Shown: positions 8,051-17,309, numbered from the stretch's first letter. The stretch: 34,277 nucleotides of DNA from RGIG8775 sp045612185 (GCA_045612185.1 JAZKYO010000116.1:1-34277); one strand, 5' to 3'. Numbers and translations are program-made. The notes: generated by a model not told the origin, from the sequence alone.

Positions 8051-9526
8051 TTATGGTACGATAATATTGCAAATGTTCTTCTCAGCGGCGTAATAGGTCG
8101 TAAGACTAAGATCAAGTCCTTTGAGCATCTCGGTATAGCTGTCCGAGAGCAAATCGTTCGTCTTGTCCTCTCCCGAGACACTGAGCATAAGGGCATTTCC
8201 TTTGTAACGCTTATCAAGCCTGAGCTCGCACGGAGTTCCGCCAAGCCCCTGCTCTATCCAATCAAGCATTACCCCCTCCGCCATAAGCCTTACTCTTGTT
8301 GCGGATTCGTGCGACACATTCATATCCAGAAGCGTATTGTAAATTTCGTCTGAAAGCATATCAATGTTTTCGGATTCAAGCGCGCGAATATCTATAACAC
8401 GAATTCCAAATACCGAGTTTTTTCTGCTTTTTGAATACGCCACGTATGTATTGAAAATTCGGTCGTATATCATAGACGAGCCGTGCGTTACCGCATTAAA
8501 CATCATTTCGAGAATAATTGCCGCGGCGCAAACCATCAATATTGCGCCGATAAGCACCCACAAAACGCTAAGAAGCCCCGCATATTCCGTATTCAAGCTC
8601 AAAAGAAAGGTTACACCAAGCGGAATTCCAACTACCAATAAATAGATAACCACAGATCGCGCGGCGGCTCTCAGGCGGGAAACACTTTTGCCCCCTTTTT
8701 GCAAAAGCTTGAGACCTGTCAGCGTGTATCCGGGCATACGGTCAGCGAGAATAAAGGAATACAATGCTCCGACAACAGTAAATATTCCCAAAAATATCGG
8801 GATACGAAGCAGCGGGTAGTCTGCCGAAAGCACTGTACGAACGTGCGGCACGCAAACAATAAGAAGCACGGATATTATAAATATTATAACAATATCGCTG
8901 ACAGTTGCCGCGCATCTTTGAAAAAATGAGGCTTCACTTCCTTGCGCGATCTGATGTGAGCCGTCCTCCACTTTGGGAAGTATGCGAAAGAACAACGGAA
9001 ATATCAAATATCCCACCACGGCACCAAGCGTGTTAATAATTAAATCATCAATATCAAAAATTCTGTAGGGCGCGGGATAGATAAAGAACAATCCCGTAAT
9101 CTGAGTAATTTCACAAAGCAGTGAGAAAGCAAATCCCGCAAGCATTGTTTTGCCAAATTTGAAGTTAAACAAAAATCTCAAAAAGACACCGAGCGGAACC
9201 GTCAGAAAAAGATTAAATATAATCACCGCCAACGCAACGGGAGACCGCAACAAATTCGTTTCAAAAAAGCATTTGAGGGGAACCAACTGAACCTGCTCCC
9301 AAAAAGGCGGTATAACGTCAAAATATCCCTCGGAGGGCAATGGAAGCATCGTCATAAAATAGGCGCAAATCAGATACAGCACAAAGCTATAAATATACGT
9401 TTCCCATCTGACGTTGATCTTTTTTTGTCTTGAATAGCTTATTACCGTATGAGGCAGGGTTATCAAAAGCGCAAGTATAGGCGCTACCTGTAAAGTAATA
9501 TATATAGCTTTTATTGTCAGTATCAC
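8051..9526 (-). CDS. VanZ-RDD membrane protein with divergent GHKL-like C-terminal domain
   Basis: A 491-residue multidomain protein. Residues 1-185 are a VanZ-like domain with several membrane helices and the signature CEITQ...YRIFDIDDLIINTLGAVVGY region. Residues about 198-345 are an RDD domain (membrane helices, QRCAATVSDIVI start, RAAARSVVIY near its end). Residues about 385-491 are soluble. SHESATRVRLMAEGVMLDWIE resembles the N-box helix of RsbW-type ATPases, but no glycine-rich G1/G2 loop is visible, so ATP binding is doubtful. The domain suggests a docking site for the STAS proteins encoded upstream; this is inference. The GTG start at 9526 sits behind a GGGGGGAG stretch. It is the last gene of the long cluster and no clear terminator follows. 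Confidence 0.8.
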   Translation of the reverse strand: MILTIKAIYITLQVAPILALLITLPHTVISYSRQKKINVRWETYIYSFVLYLICAYFMTMLPLPSEGYFDVIPPFWEQVQLVPLKCFFETNLLRSPVALAVIIFNLFLTVPLGVFLRFLFNFKFGKTMLAGFAFSLLCEITQITGLFFIYPAPYRIFDIDDLIINTLGAVVGYLIFPLFFRILPKVEDGSHQIAQGSEASFFQRCAATVSDIVIIFIISVLLIVCVPHVRTVLSADYPLLRIPIFLGIFTVVGALYSFILADRMPGYTLTGLKLLQKGGKSVSRLRAAARSVVIYLLVVGIPLGVTFLLSLNTEYAGLLSVLWVLIGAILMVCAAAIILEMMFNAVTHGSSMIYDRIFNTYVAYSKSRKNSVFGIRVIDIRALESENIDMLSDEIYNTLLDMNVSHESATRVRLMAEGVMLDWIEQGLGGTPCELRLDKRYKGNALMLSVSGEDKTNDLLSDSYTEMLKGLDLSLTTYYAAEKNICNIIVP

Positions 9527-9609
9527 TCGGCTCCCCCCTCTCCTTATTATTGATTTTTAGGCTTTTAAACGGTTTTGGCTAAAGCGGTATTTTGTTTCTG
9601 TCAAAAATA

Positions 9610-10350
9610 TCAATTATCCACATTTCCCTTAACCGCGATCGCAATTTCCAGCAGAGTGTAAAGCAACTCAAGGGAGGAAAGAATGATATCGTTGACGTAT
9701 TGGATATTGTAAAGACGAAACAGCTCTTTGAGCGCGGAAAGCTCATCGCTTGTTACGTGATAATCTCTCTCAAGAATTTCATACGCCCTATTCTGCGCCT
9801 TCTTTTCTGTCTTTAGCGTCAAGACAGAAAGCACGATGGCATATATGTAAAACAGAAGACCGATTGCTCCAAGCGCGAGAGTGCAAACTCCACTCGTGTT
9901 AAACACGAAAAAGTCAAGCAATCCGCCAATCAAAATCAAAGGAATAAAGGCAAAGGGGCCAAACGTAACCAAAGGTACGAGACGGATGCGCTTTTTCATA
10001 TCCTCGTCGCCCTCTTTATCCAGAATTGCCAACGCCGCCTTTTGCGCACCCATTCCCATAGAGGTCAAGCTGGTCTCGTGACGGATAAAACCTCTGAGAC
10101 GCACCTTTTTGAAATAGTGGCTGTAGCTGTTTCCGAACAGAAGCGAGCCTGTTCTCTTGACCTTAATGTGCTCAAGTCCGTTATCGTCAAGAATTTTTCT
10201 CGCAATCTCCATGCCCGTAAGACCAAGACTGTTTTCCCTACGGTTAAAACGATAATACTTGATTACGAGCCAAATGCCCGTTATGCCGGACACAAGCCCT
10301 ACAAGTACAATTAAAACACCAACTACAATTAAAGCAATTTCGAGTGTCAT
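9610..10350 (-). CDS. YugP-family membrane protein lacking the zinc protease motif
   Basis: A 246-residue protein aligning in my reading with the YugP family of membrane zinc metallopeptidases. It has an N-terminal helix (5-31), the conserved GLTGMEIARKILDDNGLEHI segment (43-62), the LVPLVTFGPFAFIPLILIGG membrane region (124-143) and a further helix with TLKTEKKAQNRAYEIL (178-193). Where YugP has AAHExGHAI, this protein reads GAQKAALAI (101-109): both metal-binding histidines and the catalytic glutamate are absent. The codons are clear in the DNA and the frame is open. It is therefore likely a pseudoprotease with a binding or scaffold role, not a decaying gene. The ATG at 10350 has GAAGGA upstream. 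Confidence 0.8.
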   Translation of the reverse strand: MTLEIALIVVGVLIVLVGLVSGITGIWLVIKYYRFNRRENSLGLTGMEIARKILDDNGLEHIKVKRTGSLLFGNSYSHYFKKVRLRGFIRHETSLTSMGMGAQKAALAILDKEGDEDMKKRIRLVPLVTFGPFAFIPLILIGGLLDFFVFNTSGVCTLALGAIGLLFYIYAIVLSVLTLKTEKKAQNRAYEILERDYHVTSDELSALKELFRLYNIQYVNDIILSSLELLYTLLEIAIAVKGNVDN

Positions 10351-10363
10351 GTTTTTTTCCTTC

Positions 10364-10394
10364 TTTCATCATTTTATACTTTCATCATTTTATA
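10364..10394. repeat. 15-bp tandem repeat at a gene end
   Basis: TTTCATCATTTTATA occurs twice with a 16-bp period (10364-10378 and 10380-10394), spanning the stop codon of the acyltransferase gene. It is probably a small slippage duplication of no function. Confidence 0.8.
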
Positions 10395-11644
10395 ATTGAA
10401 TCGGTATTACATAGCGTATATCTTTCCTCACCCACAAGGCTTACCGGAATACCAAGCGCGCGGGTCTCCTCAACAAAGGCGTTCAGATATTTCTCTCCTC
10501 GTCCGCTTTGCATAAAGGTTAAAGAAAAATCTTCTCCAACAGTCATTACCTCGACAAGCAACATATTGTTCGTATGCTTCTCGCCAATGTAAACGTGAAG
10601 ATCGTCAACGTAGCTCTCAAGACCGCACCAGTCCAATTTCCCAACGTAGCTGATGCCAAAGGTTTTTCCGCGGGTACTGTTCTCCGCATAGCGCGCCATC
10701 GCGTCCTTCTTGTCGGCAAACGCCGCCTCACTCGGAAACTCCTCTATCAATCGGTTGACCGATGCAATATCAGCCTCGTTCCCGCCCTTGAGGATAACCT
10801 GACCGCGCACAACGGTATTCTGCCTTTCAACGTCCCATTTATTAAGACGGGGCTGCAAAACCACGGAAATATAGTTAACAAGGCTATGATGACTCATAGG
10901 TGCGCGCAACGCCGCGCGGTACTGATGCTGAACGTGACCCACTACCGGCTTGTCTATGCCAAGATCGAGTCTATGAAACGCTCGGTAAAGCAAGACGGAA
11001 AGGAAAGAAACCGGGCTGCCGTCAGAGGTGCTTGCCTTTGACATCATCGCCTTTTGCGGAATATGCAAGTGATACGCATAAAGCCCTCCGTCATCAAACG
11101 CGTCGGGATCTAAGCCATACACTTCTTCCGGGGTTTCGGAAAGAAAATTCAGGTCTTCCGTCTCTATTACCCTATCGGGGAACGGATAGGCATGCTCTCC
11201 GTCGCAAACCGGGCTGTCGGGCATTCTGATCCGCTCTGTTTCCAATCCTTCCGCGCCGTATCGAGCGGAAACGTACACACAGAGCAGACTTTTCATCATA
11301 GGCTCCACGCCCATTCCGTCAACAAGATAGTGGCTGGCATCTATAAAGATGGTTTTATCCTTGCATCCGAAGGAGATAAGATGTCCCCCGCTGTCATTGC
11401 TCCCCAAAGTCACCGCGCGATCATCGGGAAAAACGGGCAAAGGGCGCGTGTTATAACGCAAAACAAGATTTTCCCCTTCCCGCTTTGGGAAAACACAAAA
11501 ATATGGGTATCGCACCATCACCTTTTCTACGGAGCGAGAAAGCAGATCGTAATCAACCTTCTCTTTCATCCGTATCGCAAGTCTGAAAGTGCTGAAAAAA
11601 TCTTCATTAGCCCCATAAAGCAGGGGGTTGGGCTTAAAATTCAT
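10385..11644 (-). CDS. Condensation-domain-like acyltransferase
   Basis: A 419-residue protein of the CoA-dependent acyltransferase/condensation superfamily (alcohol acetyltransferase or wax-ester-like branch). The active-site pattern HxxxDG is present as SHYLVDGMG (H105, D109, G110). It is preceded by the typical N-terminal donor half (DYDLLSRSVEKVMVRYPYF) and followed near residues 350-400 by a DFSLTFMQSGRGE segment similar to the family's C-terminal floor loop. There is no carrier-protein or adenylation domain beside it, so it is not part of an NRPS. The substrate is unknown; an acyl transfer to an alcohol, sugar or lipid is plausible. It follows the ABC ATPase gene by 18 nt. Its presence among signalling and transport genes is unexplained. 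Confidence 0.75.
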   Translation of the reverse strand: MNFKPNPLLYGANEDFFSTFRLAIRMKEKVDYDLLSRSVEKVMVRYPYFCVFPKREGENLVLRYNTRPLPVFPDDRAVTLGSNDSGGHLISFGCKDKTIFIDASHYLVDGMGVEPMMKSLLCVYVSARYGAEGLETERIRMPDSPVCDGEHAYPFPDRVIETEDLNFLSETPEEVYGLDPDAFDDGGLYAYHLHIPQKAMMSKASTSDGSPVSFLSVLLYRAFHRLDLGIDKPVVGHVQHQYRAALRAPMSHHSLVNYISVVLQPRLNKWDVERQNTVVRGQVILKGGNEADIASVNRLIEEFPSEAAFADKKDAMARYAENSTRGKTFGISYVGKLDWCGLESYVDDLHVYIGEKHTNNMLLVEVMTVGEDFSLTFMQSGRGEKYLNAFVEETRALGIPVSLVGEERYTLCNTDSIIK

Positions 11645-11662
11645 ATACTGTCCTCAATTTCG

Positions 11663-12751
11663 TCATATCTGAGCGTCCACTCTGTTGCAAAGTGTCTGCT
11701 CGCTATCAAAGCTGTAAACAATGTTTTCGGTAGCCTTCTTCGCAAGCAGGAGCGAGAGGGCGTTTTCACTCTTCGTCGGGTCAAAGGCTGTGCCGCTATA
11801 TCTGATAACCACGTCGGCATCATCCTTTTCCTCGGAATACTCAACCGTGACTAACATCTCAAAAGGAGAGACCATCTGAGGAAGAATAATCTGCACGCAC
11901 ATTTCTTCGATATACGCTTGAATATTATATATCTTGCGTTGTGAGATACGATGCTTTCTTCCAAACTCCTCAATCTGCGTATTGAAACTCAGAAAATCGA
12001 AGTTTTGCGAAGTAATAGAATACTCCAATACCTTAAGATGACGTATAAACTGACGGGTGCGTTCCTTCACGGGATTATCAAAAATCTGCTCGGGAGTGCC
12101 GTCCTCGTAAACACCGCCCTGATCCATATAAAATACACGGTTGCATATTTCGCGCGCAAATTTCATTTCATGCGTAACTATGATCATGGTAGTTCCCTGC
12201 TTGGCAAGGTCACGTATAACCGCTTGCACCTCACCTATCATAGTGGGGTCAAGAGCGGACGTAGGCTCGTCAAAGAGAATAATCTCAGGCTCCATAGCAA
12301 GGGTTCGAGCGATGGCGACACGCTGCTTCTGTCCGCCGGACATTACGTCGGGATAGTTGAGAGCTTTATCACCAAGTCCCACCTTACGAAGCAGCTCAAT
12401 TCCCCTGTCGTACGCCTCCTGCTTGGAGAGCCCAAGCAGCCTCATAGGCGCCGCCATAATATTTTCAATAACCGTCATATGCGGAAACAGGTTGAAGTGC
12501 TGGAACACCATACCCATTTTGCGGCGGATACGGGCAACGTCACTCCCCTTTGCCGTAATTTCCTCCCCGTCAATAAAAATCCTTCCCGAGGTGGGTTTGT
12601 CAAGCAAATTTATACAACGGATAAGAGTTGATTTACCGGTACCGGAGGGACCGATGACCGAAATGACGTCGCCTTTATGAATCTCTACGTTTACGTCCTT
12701 GAGCGGAACTGCCGTAGGATATTCTTTTCTCAAATGCTCAATACGGATCAT
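11663..12751 (-). CDS. GlnQ-type ABC ATPase fused to an RsbW-like C-terminal domain
   Basis: A 362-residue protein. Residues 1-240 are a complete polar amino acid ABC ATPase: Walker A GPSGTGKS (34-41), Q-loop MVFQHFNLF, signature MSGGQKQR (137-144), Walker B ILFDE with DEPTSALDP, and H194. GlnQ proteins normally end near 240-250, whereas this one continues for about 115 residues. In the extension, QRKIYNIQAYIEEMCVQIIL (271-290) resembles a GHKL N-box helix. RYSGTAFDP (317-325) resembles the G1 loop DKGTPFDP of the RsbW domain at the end of the SpoIIE protein in this cluster, with the key Asp replaced by Tyr. It overlaps the upstream permease gene by 4 nt (ATGA), so the two form one transporter. 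The tail could couple transport to partner switching; inferred. Confidence 0.88.
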   Translation of the reverse strand: MIRIEHLRKEYPTAVPLKDVNVEIHKGDVISVIGPSGTGKSTLIRCINLLDKPTSGRIFIDGEEITAKGSDVARIRRKMGMVFQHFNLFPHMTVIENIMAAPMRLLGLSKQEAYDRGIELLRKVGLGDKALNYPDVMSGGQKQRVAIARTLAMEPEIILFDEPTSALDPTMIGEVQAVIRDLAKQGTTMIIVTHEMKFAREICNRVFYMDQGGVYEDGTPEQIFDNPVKERTRQFIRHLKVLEYSITSQNFDFLSFNTQIEEFGRKHRISQRKIYNIQAYIEEMCVQIILPQMVSPFEMLVTVEYSEEKDDADVVIRYSGTAFDPTKSENALSLLLAKKATENIVYSFDSEQTLCNRVDAQI

Positions 12752-15726
12752 TTGGTCTTCACCCCTTTCAAAATTGTTTCTTCGCTGCGGCGTTTCGGTT
12801 CAAAACGCAATTTTACAAGTCCCAGAAGCAGCGAAAGTATCCAAGTCAACATGAAATAGATAACCGCAGTTGCGATCAATGGGAAGAACGCCTCATAGGT
12901 ATTGCTTCGGATAATATCTCCCATCTTGGTAAGGTCATTTACCGCAATATATCCTACAACAGCCGTTGCCTTTATAAGCTCAACCGCCTGACCACAGTAG
13001 GAAGGCAGGAAAATGCTCATCGCCTGAGGGAATATGATATGGAAAAAGGTTTGATTTTTTGTATATCCCAAAGCATACGCCGCCTCTGTCTGTCCGCGGT
13101 TAACACTGCCTACGGATACTGTCATGTGATCGTAGACAAACGCGCCAAAGGTAAGCGTAAATCCTATCACGGCAACCACAATACCGCTCATATCCCTGAC
13201 ACTTCCGAATACAACGTAGAAAAGAATCATCAGAATAACGACGATCGGTGTACCCGCGACAATTCTCGAATACCCCTTGGCAAAGACCTTGGTCAGTTTT
13301 TGCAAAAGCCTGATGTCCGATCGGCTGAGCATATACAATCCGAAGCCTAAGAGCGAGCCTGCCAGCGCAGAGCATACGCTTATCAACACCGTCACGCCGA
13401 CACCCTCAACTATCAGCTTCCATCGTGCTTCGCGGATAAAGGTTTTATGGAAGCTTTCCTTAACTTTATCCCAGAAACTGACTTTTGCTACGGAATCTTC
13501 CTCCGCACGAACCACCATGACAACATCCACCGTCAGATGGCTCTCCGAGAAAGACACGCTTTGCGCGCGCTCCTCAGTAATGGTCACGGCTCCTGTACCA
13601 ATGTCATATTTGCCCGTAGTAACACCGGGAAGAATGGCGTCAAAGGTAACGTAGGACATCTCCAGACTATAGCCGTACTCCTTGGCAAACAGCACCAAAA
13701 GCTCCATCTCATAGCCGGTTGCCTCACCGTCCTTAATATAGGAAATCGGCTTCAGGTCCGGCGCGACGGCAAGTCGAAGCGTGCCGTTCTCGCCCGTCAG
13801 AGAGGCGTAATCCAGCTTACCCTTCGGCTCAGTTTCCCCAAACCACTTTTCTTGCAGCTTAGCTAGCGTACCGTCTTCCTTGGATTTTCGAATAAAAGCG
13901 TTCACCTGCTCGCGAAGCTCGTCTGAGGAACTGTCCTTTCTGAAAATATATCCCGCGCTTGTGCGGTCGATTATCTCGCTTACCGCCTCTATTTTCGCGC
14001 CTTCCCAGATCGCGGCTGTCACATAGGTGGTTTCGGTAATGTATCCGTCAATCTTTCCCTGCTCCACAGCCAGGATCATATCCGGAACAAGCGTGTAGTA
14101 CTGACGCTGCGCGTTTGGAAAGCGCTCCTTCGCCAATGCGTCAAAGGAGGAGCCGCTGAAAATGCCAAGCGTAGCGTTCTCAAAATCCGCCAACCTTCTG
14201 CGCGACCCGTTTTCCTCATCATTTACCACAAGTACCACGCCGAAGTCATTGTAGGGATCGCTGAAATCGACACTTTCCTCCCGTTCGGGAGTAATGTTCA
14301 AAGAGGATGCGCCCATATCGTATTTTCCCGCGCTGATTCCCGCAATGATCGATTCAAAGGGAACGACCTCAATCTCGAATTTATATCCGTTTTTTTGAGC
14401 AAATAACGTAAGAAGCTCCATCTCAAAGCCTGTAAAGCCCTCCGCACTCTGATAAAGCATCGGTTTGTTATCAACGGATATCGCTATACGTATCGTGCCG
14501 TTTTCACCTTCCAGATTTGCATAATCGGGGTGCTCGGTCGGTTCTGAATTTCCCAGCCATTTTTCAAGCAATCTATCAACAGTTCCATCCGTCTTGGCTA
14601 TGGCTAAAAACTCGTTGATCTGCTCACGCAGCGAAACGCTTTCCCCTTGCGGAAAAACAAAGCCGTTTCTCATCTGTGCCAGAGAGCCGTCTACCGTTTT
14701 TAATTTGACCCCTTCCCAGATCAGCGGTGCAAAAAACGGACTATCCTCAACGTAGCAGTCTATCTTTCCCTGCTGTACCGCAAGGATCATATCCGCCATG
14801 TTGTTAAAATATACACGAGTCGCGTCAGGGAATTTTTCTTTAATGGTATGGTCGTGAGCGGAGCCTGTTACGATACCGATCTTGGCGTTGGAAAAGTCAT
14901 TTAGCGTCTGCTCGGATTTTTGGGTCTCTCCGTCAGCCATGACCGCCATAACAATGGGGCTGCTGCAATATACGTCAGAAAAATCCACGCTCTCCTTGCG
15001 TTCCTCTGTAACGGTAATGCTGGAGATGGCGAGATCGTACCCTTTTGTAGCGAGGCTCGGCAAAAGCGCGCCGAAATCCATCGTATCGATCTCCAATGCA
15101 TATCCGTATTTATTGGCAAAACGGAAAATAAACTCCGCGTCAAGGCCATAGAACTGTCCGTCCTTCAAATAGTCGAAGGGCTTGCTTTCTACGGTAGTGG
15201 CAACACGCAGGGTTCCGTTTTCACCGGTCAACCGCGACATATCAATTGATACGTCGGGTTCGGCATTTGAAAGCCATTTCGCTTCAAGCTCGGCAAGCGC
15301 TCCGCTCTGTTTCTCGGCTCGAATGAACTCATTGATCTGCGACATCAACGCTTTCGAACCGGAATTTTTGGGAAATGCTACCGCATATTCTGTTGCGGGC
15401 ATATCCATCTCAACATAGGAAATGGCGCTTTCCTCCCAACTCAAAGGGGTAAAAAAGCCCTTGTCCATCAAAATACCGTTGATCTTCTCTTGCTTCAAGT
15501 TCAAGACAAGATCAGATATATTCATGTAGTAAAGTCTATCTGCCTTGGGAAAATATTCTTTTGCAAGCAAATCAAAGGACGAACCCGTAAGAACGCCTAT
15601 TTTGGATTCTTCAAAATCCTCCATGCTCTGAAAGCTTTGAGTTTTATCATCGCCACATCCCGTCAAAGCTCCCAAAATCATTACTGCCAAAAGAAAAATA
15701 GACAGTAGTTTTTTCATTTTTATCAT
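12748..15726 (-). CDS. Amino acid ABC transporter: lipoprotein with three permuted SBP_bac_3 lobe pairs fused to permease
   Basis: A 992-residue lipoprotein. Its signal ends in LTGC (C24), then come alternating halves of family-3 solute-binding domains. C-lobes lie at 36-155, 275-395 and 511-632; N-lobes lie at 172-265, 411-500 and 649-740. Each N-lobe is introduced by a GENGT(L/I)R motif and contains an ITxEERxxSVxFS-like segment. The array begins with a lone C-lobe and ends with a lone N-lobe. Residues about 765-980 form a HisM/GlnP-type permease with the EAA motif GQTEAAYALGYTKNQTFF. The start at ATG 15726 has AAAGGAG 11 nt upstream and gives a proper lipoprotein signal; an upstream in-frame start at 15801 does not. 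It should import polar amino acids with the downstream ATPase. Confidence 0.9.
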   Translation of the reverse strand: MIKMKKLLSIFLLAVMILGALTGCGDDKTQSFQSMEDFEESKIGVLTGSSFDLLAKEYFPKADRLYYMNISDLVLNLKQEKINGILMDKGFFTPLSWEESAISYVEMDMPATEYAVAFPKNSGSKALMSQINEFIRAEKQSGALAELEAKWLSNAEPDVSIDMSRLTGENGTLRVATTVESKPFDYLKDGQFYGLDAEFIFRFANKYGYALEIDTMDFGALLPSLATKGYDLAISSITVTEERKESVDFSDVYCSSPIVMAVMADGETQKSEQTLNDFSNAKIGIVTGSAHDHTIKEKFPDATRVYFNNMADMILAVQQGKIDCYVEDSPFFAPLIWEGVKLKTVDGSLAQMRNGFVFPQGESVSLREQINEFLAIAKTDGTVDRLLEKWLGNSEPTEHPDYANLEGENGTIRIAISVDNKPMLYQSAEGFTGFEMELLTLFAQKNGYKFEIEVVPFESIIAGISAGKYDMGASSLNITPEREESVDFSDPYNDFGVVLVVNDEENGSRRRLADFENATLGIFSGSSFDALAKERFPNAQRQYYTLVPDMILAVEQGKIDGYITETTYVTAAIWEGAKIEAVSEIIDRTSAGYIFRKDSSSDELREQVNAFIRKSKEDGTLAKLQEKWFGETEPKGKLDYASLTGENGTLRLAVAPDLKPISYIKDGEATGYEMELLVLFAKEYGYSLEMSYVTFDAILPGVTTGKYDIGTGAVTITEERAQSVSFSESHLTVDVVMVVRAEEDSVAKVSFWDKVKESFHKTFIREARWKLIVEGVGVTVLISVCSALAGSLLGFGLYMLSRSDIRLLQKLTKVFAKGYSRIVAGTPIVVILMILFYVVFGSVRDMSGIVVAVIGFTLTFGAFVYDHMTVSVGSVNRGQTEAAYALGYTKNQTFFHIIFPQAMSIFLPSYCGQAVELIKATAVVGYIAVNDLTKMGDIIRSNTYEAFFPLIATAVIYFMLTWILSLLLGLVKLRFEPKRRSEETILKGVKTK

Positions 15727-15803
15727 TTGCTGTGTTTCTCCTTTATTTAGAGCAATCTTCTTTTTGCGCCATTTGGCAAAAGCGACTGCCTGGGCGTTCA
15801 AGA

Positions 15804-17267
15804 TTATTCGATCCTTAATCTGCCGTTTGTTTTATGGTCTAAGCCTTGATGGCAGGACAAGTACTCGTCCAAAACCTCGCGGCAAGAAGTCGCTACTCTT
15901 CTTGGTTTCCCGTTAGGTTCAATCTCCTCGCGGGAAACGGAGAAGAAATCCTTCATGTTCAAATAGAAATAATATTGCAAACCGATTTTATAGATTTTTT
16001 TATCTTCTATCGGTTCTCCGTACAAAGAAAATTCCTTAAAGCTGTGACTTTGCTTATCGTATATCACGCGTACTCCTTCAGAGAATTGGAAAAATTCACA
16101 GTGAGAGCCTTCCCAAACCTCGTCACGAAGCATATACAAAATCATTTTTTCAAGCTGCGCGCCTGTAACCCATAACGCAATGGCTGAATCGTCATAAGGA
16201 AGACATTCCGTAAGATCGGAAAACAGTATAATAGGTCCAATTTCCGACACCCTTATACTTCCCGAACCTACAAGCATCATATCCAGCCGTAAGCTTTCTT
16301 GCAAAATATCCGCAAGAAGCCCCCCAAGCTCGGTTTCCCGATACCACGACGGGTGTGTTAATTTTCGCTTTAAGCGAGTAACCACGCGGCTGTATTTTTT
16401 CTCCGCTTCGAGCTTATACGGATTGAGGATATCTTCAAGCGCTATATCTCTCGGACAGTACTCATCTGTAACGGGAACGCTTTTCCAAGAAAATCCGCAG
16501 ATGCTATTGGAATAGGTATCGATCTCCAAATCAAATCTGCCTATCTGGTCGGTTCCCGTTCCCGCCTGCGCGATCAATATTCCGTTGACCTCCTCGGGCT
16601 TTTCAAGATAGGTATGGGAATGACCGCCGATAATGATATCTACACCGAGAGAAGGATCTAATTGCGACGCAAGCAGCTTATCCTCCTCAAAGCCTATATG
16701 GGTAAGCAAAACGGTACAATCAATGTCGAGCGAATTATAGGCGTTGCATATACGCTCCACCTCGCTTACCGCGTCGTGAATATCCACCAAGCCTCCAATC
16801 AAAGCCTCTTTCTTTGCCATCGAAAGCACCGTCTCGGTTATAATACCGATAAACAAAATTTTCATTCCATCGACCTCGATGATCTGATGCGACTTAAACA
16901 GTCTGGCGTTGTTGGTGGTAATATGCAGATTAGCATTAATAATTGGGAATTTCGCACATTTCTCAAGAAATAAGAGATGCGCAATTCCGTAATCTATCTC
17001 GTGGTTTCCGATTGTCACTACGTCAGGCGCCAACATATTCATTATTTCAATCGTAGAAATACCGCGAAACTCCGAATCTATTACCGAGCCGCGAAACATA
17101 TCGCCGGCAATACAGTAAATTGTATTTTGCTCCTCGTTTCGAACCTTATTTACGTATCCCGACAGCATAGACACGCCGCCTATCAGCCTCTCATCGATCT
17201 TTTCGGCAAGAAAATCACCGTGAAGATCGTTAGAATGCAAAATGGTAAGCTTTTTTACGTCAGACAC
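15804..17267 (-). CDS. Cytoplasmic 5'-nucleotidase/metallophosphatase, YunD-like
   Basis: A 487-residue binuclear metallophosphoesterase with a 5'-nucleotidase C-terminal domain. Metal-site motifs are all present: HSNDLHGD (11-18), GDMFRGS (55-61), GNHEIDYG (87-94), LLTHIGF (about residue 195) and GGHSHTYLE (about 220). The C-terminal substrate domain (about 310-480) includes LGGLLADILQES and TECLPYDDSAIALWVTGAQLE. It lacks a signal peptide, unlike periplasmic UshA-type enzymes, and matches the length of the Bacillus YunD type. It is expected to hydrolyse nucleotides or related phosphoesters in the cytoplasm. The GTG start at 17267 is preceded by GGAGGT. It sits between a membrane lipoprotein-like gene and the transporter. 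Confidence 0.88.
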   Translation of the reverse strand: MSDVKKLTILHSNDLHGDFLAEKIDERLIGGVSMLSGYVNKVRNEEQNTIYCIAGDMFRGSVIDSEFRGISTIEIMNMLAPDVVTIGNHEIDYGIAHLLFLEKCAKFPIINANLHITTNNARLFKSHQIIEVDGMKILFIGIITETVLSMAKKEALIGGLVDIHDAVSEVERICNAYNSLDIDCTVLLTHIGFEEDKLLASQLDPSLGVDIIIGGHSHTYLEKPEEVNGILIAQAGTGTDQIGRFDLEIDTYSNSICGFSWKSVPVTDEYCPRDIALEDILNPYKLEAEKKYSRVVTRLKRKLTHPSWYRETELGGLLADILQESLRLDMMLVGSGSIRVSEIGPIILFSDLTECLPYDDSAIALWVTGAQLEKMILYMLRDEVWEGSHCEFFQFSEGVRVIYDKQSHSFKEFSLYGEPIEDKKIYKIGLQYYFYLNMKDFFSVSREEIEPNGKPRRVATSCREVLDEYLSCHQGLDHKTNGRLRIE

Positions 17268-17309
17268 CTATCCACCTCCATTGAGCGGTCCAAATCAAGA
17301 AAACAAGTT

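Noticed and set aside
8197..8209. A single TTTGTAACGC in the VanZ-RDD gene as a fifth regulator site
   Set aside because: Only one half-site, inside coding sequence, with no -10 element at the right distance.
15727..15801. Longer N-terminus of the binding-protein/permease fusion
   Set aside because: It would place a charged 25-residue extension before a normal lipoprotein signal; the internal ATG has the ribosome site.
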